Of a DNA stretch of 5,910 nucleotides, positions 5,393-5,910 are shown in pieces. The translations under genes were made by a program, and so were the position numbers. The stretch covers positions 9,112-15,021 of the forward strand of contig DUIO01000062.1 in NCBI GenBank assembly GCA_013330315.1. Reading direction: 5' to 3'. The notes under the pieces are model-generated. The model searched no databases and was not told where the DNA came from. It saw only the letters and a list, made by a program, of their open reading frames with translations. Numbering within the stretch: position 1 is the first letter of the stretch; each line of letters opens with the position of its first letter. The DNA comes from Methanosarcina sp. (GTDB taxonomy: Archaea > Halobacteriota > Methanosarcinia > Methanosarcinales > Methanosarcinaceae).

Positions 5393-5910
5393 ATGGACGA
5401 AATCGAAGTAAGAGAATTATTACCGTCTGAATACAAAGAATGGGATTTACTTGTAGAAAAAGCTCAATCCGGTACACTCTTTCACACAAGTGATTGGCTG
5501 GAAATCTGCCGAGATGTACTTTCCAGAGATATGAATATCTATGGCTGCTTCAGAAACAGCGAACTTGTGGGAGGATGCCCTATTTTCGTTAAAGATATTA
5601 AAGGTATATTGAAAGTAGCGTCCTCTACCTGTAATATGACAGACTATTGCGGTCCCCTTATAAAAGAAGGAAACAGCTCCAAAGCCAGCAAACGTATGCA
5701 GGATACACATGAGATTCTTGGGGCTCTCAGAGAATTTCTCTGCAAGCAGGGATTCGACAGTATTAACCTTACACTTGCTCCCGGACTTGAAGATGTAAGA
5801 CCTTTCACCTGGAAAGGCTGGGAGTCAGCTGTACGCTACACTCATCACCTTGACCTTAAGGAAAACATAGATAGCAACCTTTCAAGGAAAATCCGGAGAG
5901 AACTTAAGAG
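5393..5910 (+). CDS. FemAB/GNAT-like acyltransferase (Acetyltransf_6 type), N-terminal part, cut by window end
   Basis: The frame is open from ATG 5393 to the last base, giving 172 full codons of a longer protein. The product resembles FemAB-related GNAT-fold proteins. Residues 26-38 (SGTLFHTSDWLEI) match the family's signature near the N-terminus. A strand-rich segment follows (YGCFRNSELVGGCPIFVKD, 50-68), then TDYCGPLIKEG (83-93). HHLDLKENIDSNLSRKIRRELK (151-172) is the typical turn into the second half, where these proteins have a basic helix. FemAB enzymes add amino acids to peptidoglycan bridges in bacteria; archaea of this type lack murein, so here the target is more likely an amino sugar or other amine in the surface glycan. 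GGGG at 5383-5386 precedes the start. The gene follows the glycosyltransferases in the same direction after 85 bases. The fold assignment is fairly secure; the substrate is unknown. Confidence 0.8.
   Translation, partial: MDEIEVRELLPSEYKEWDLLVEKAQSGTLFHTSDWLEICRDVLSRDMNIYGCFRNSELVGGCPIFVKDIKGILKVASSTCNMTDYCGPLIKEGNSSKASKRMQDTHEILGALREFLCKQGFDSINLTLAPGLEDVRPFTWKGWESAVRYTHHLDLKENIDSNLSRKIRRELK

Noticed and set aside
5447..5710. Reverse-strand 87-codon ORF near the window end
   Set aside because: It is antisense to the FemAB-like gene, whose forward frame has a family-like sequence over the whole stretch.

Overview
The window most likely comes from a methanogenic archaeon of the Methanosarcina type. 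The evidence is a moderate-to-low GC content, TTTATATA-like archaeal promoter boxes in AT-rich gaps, GGAG/GGTGA ribosome binding sites, long non-coding leaders, and a surface-glycan gene set (DUF354 protein, CE4-like deacetylase, glycosyltransferases) with archaeal-looking sequences. The five complete protein genes end in TGA or TAA, never TAG. That fits an organism that reads UAG as pyrrolysine, but five genes are too few to prove it. The assignment rests on reading by eye, not on a database match.

Layout. Positions 1-95 hold a TATA-like promoter. Positions 96-386 encode a small 96-residue protein with two likely membrane segments and no recognised function. It is followed by T-rich sequence that may end transcription. 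Positions 387-979 (about 590 bases) contain no ordinary gene. They do hold a strong TATA-like box, a near-perfect Shine-Dalgarno sequence in front of a 19-codon signal-peptide-like mini-ORF, and several possible RNA hairpins. Positions 980-5307 hold four co-directional genes: a DUF354 GT-B-fold protein, a divergent polysaccharide deacetylase, a GT-A (GT2-type) glycosyltransferase and a GT-B (GT4-type) glycosyltransferase. The first three are joined by two 17-base overlaps. The fourth follows after 45 bases, which contain a 12-codon mini-ORF. After an 85-base gap with its own weak promoter candidate, a FemAB/GNAT-like acyltransferase gene starts at 5393 and runs off the window end.

How the genes may work together. 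Two glycosyltransferases, a GT-B-fold sugar-nucleotide-type enzyme, a deacetylase and a FemAB-like acyltransferase form a plausible module for building and decorating a cell-surface polysaccharide or glycan. One specific idea is that the deacetylase uncovers an amino group which the acyltransferase then modifies. Methanosarcina makes a chondroitin-like surface polymer (methanochondroitin), which is one possible product, but nothing in the sequence identifies the polymer. No mobile elements, CRISPR arrays, tRNA or rRNA genes were seen.
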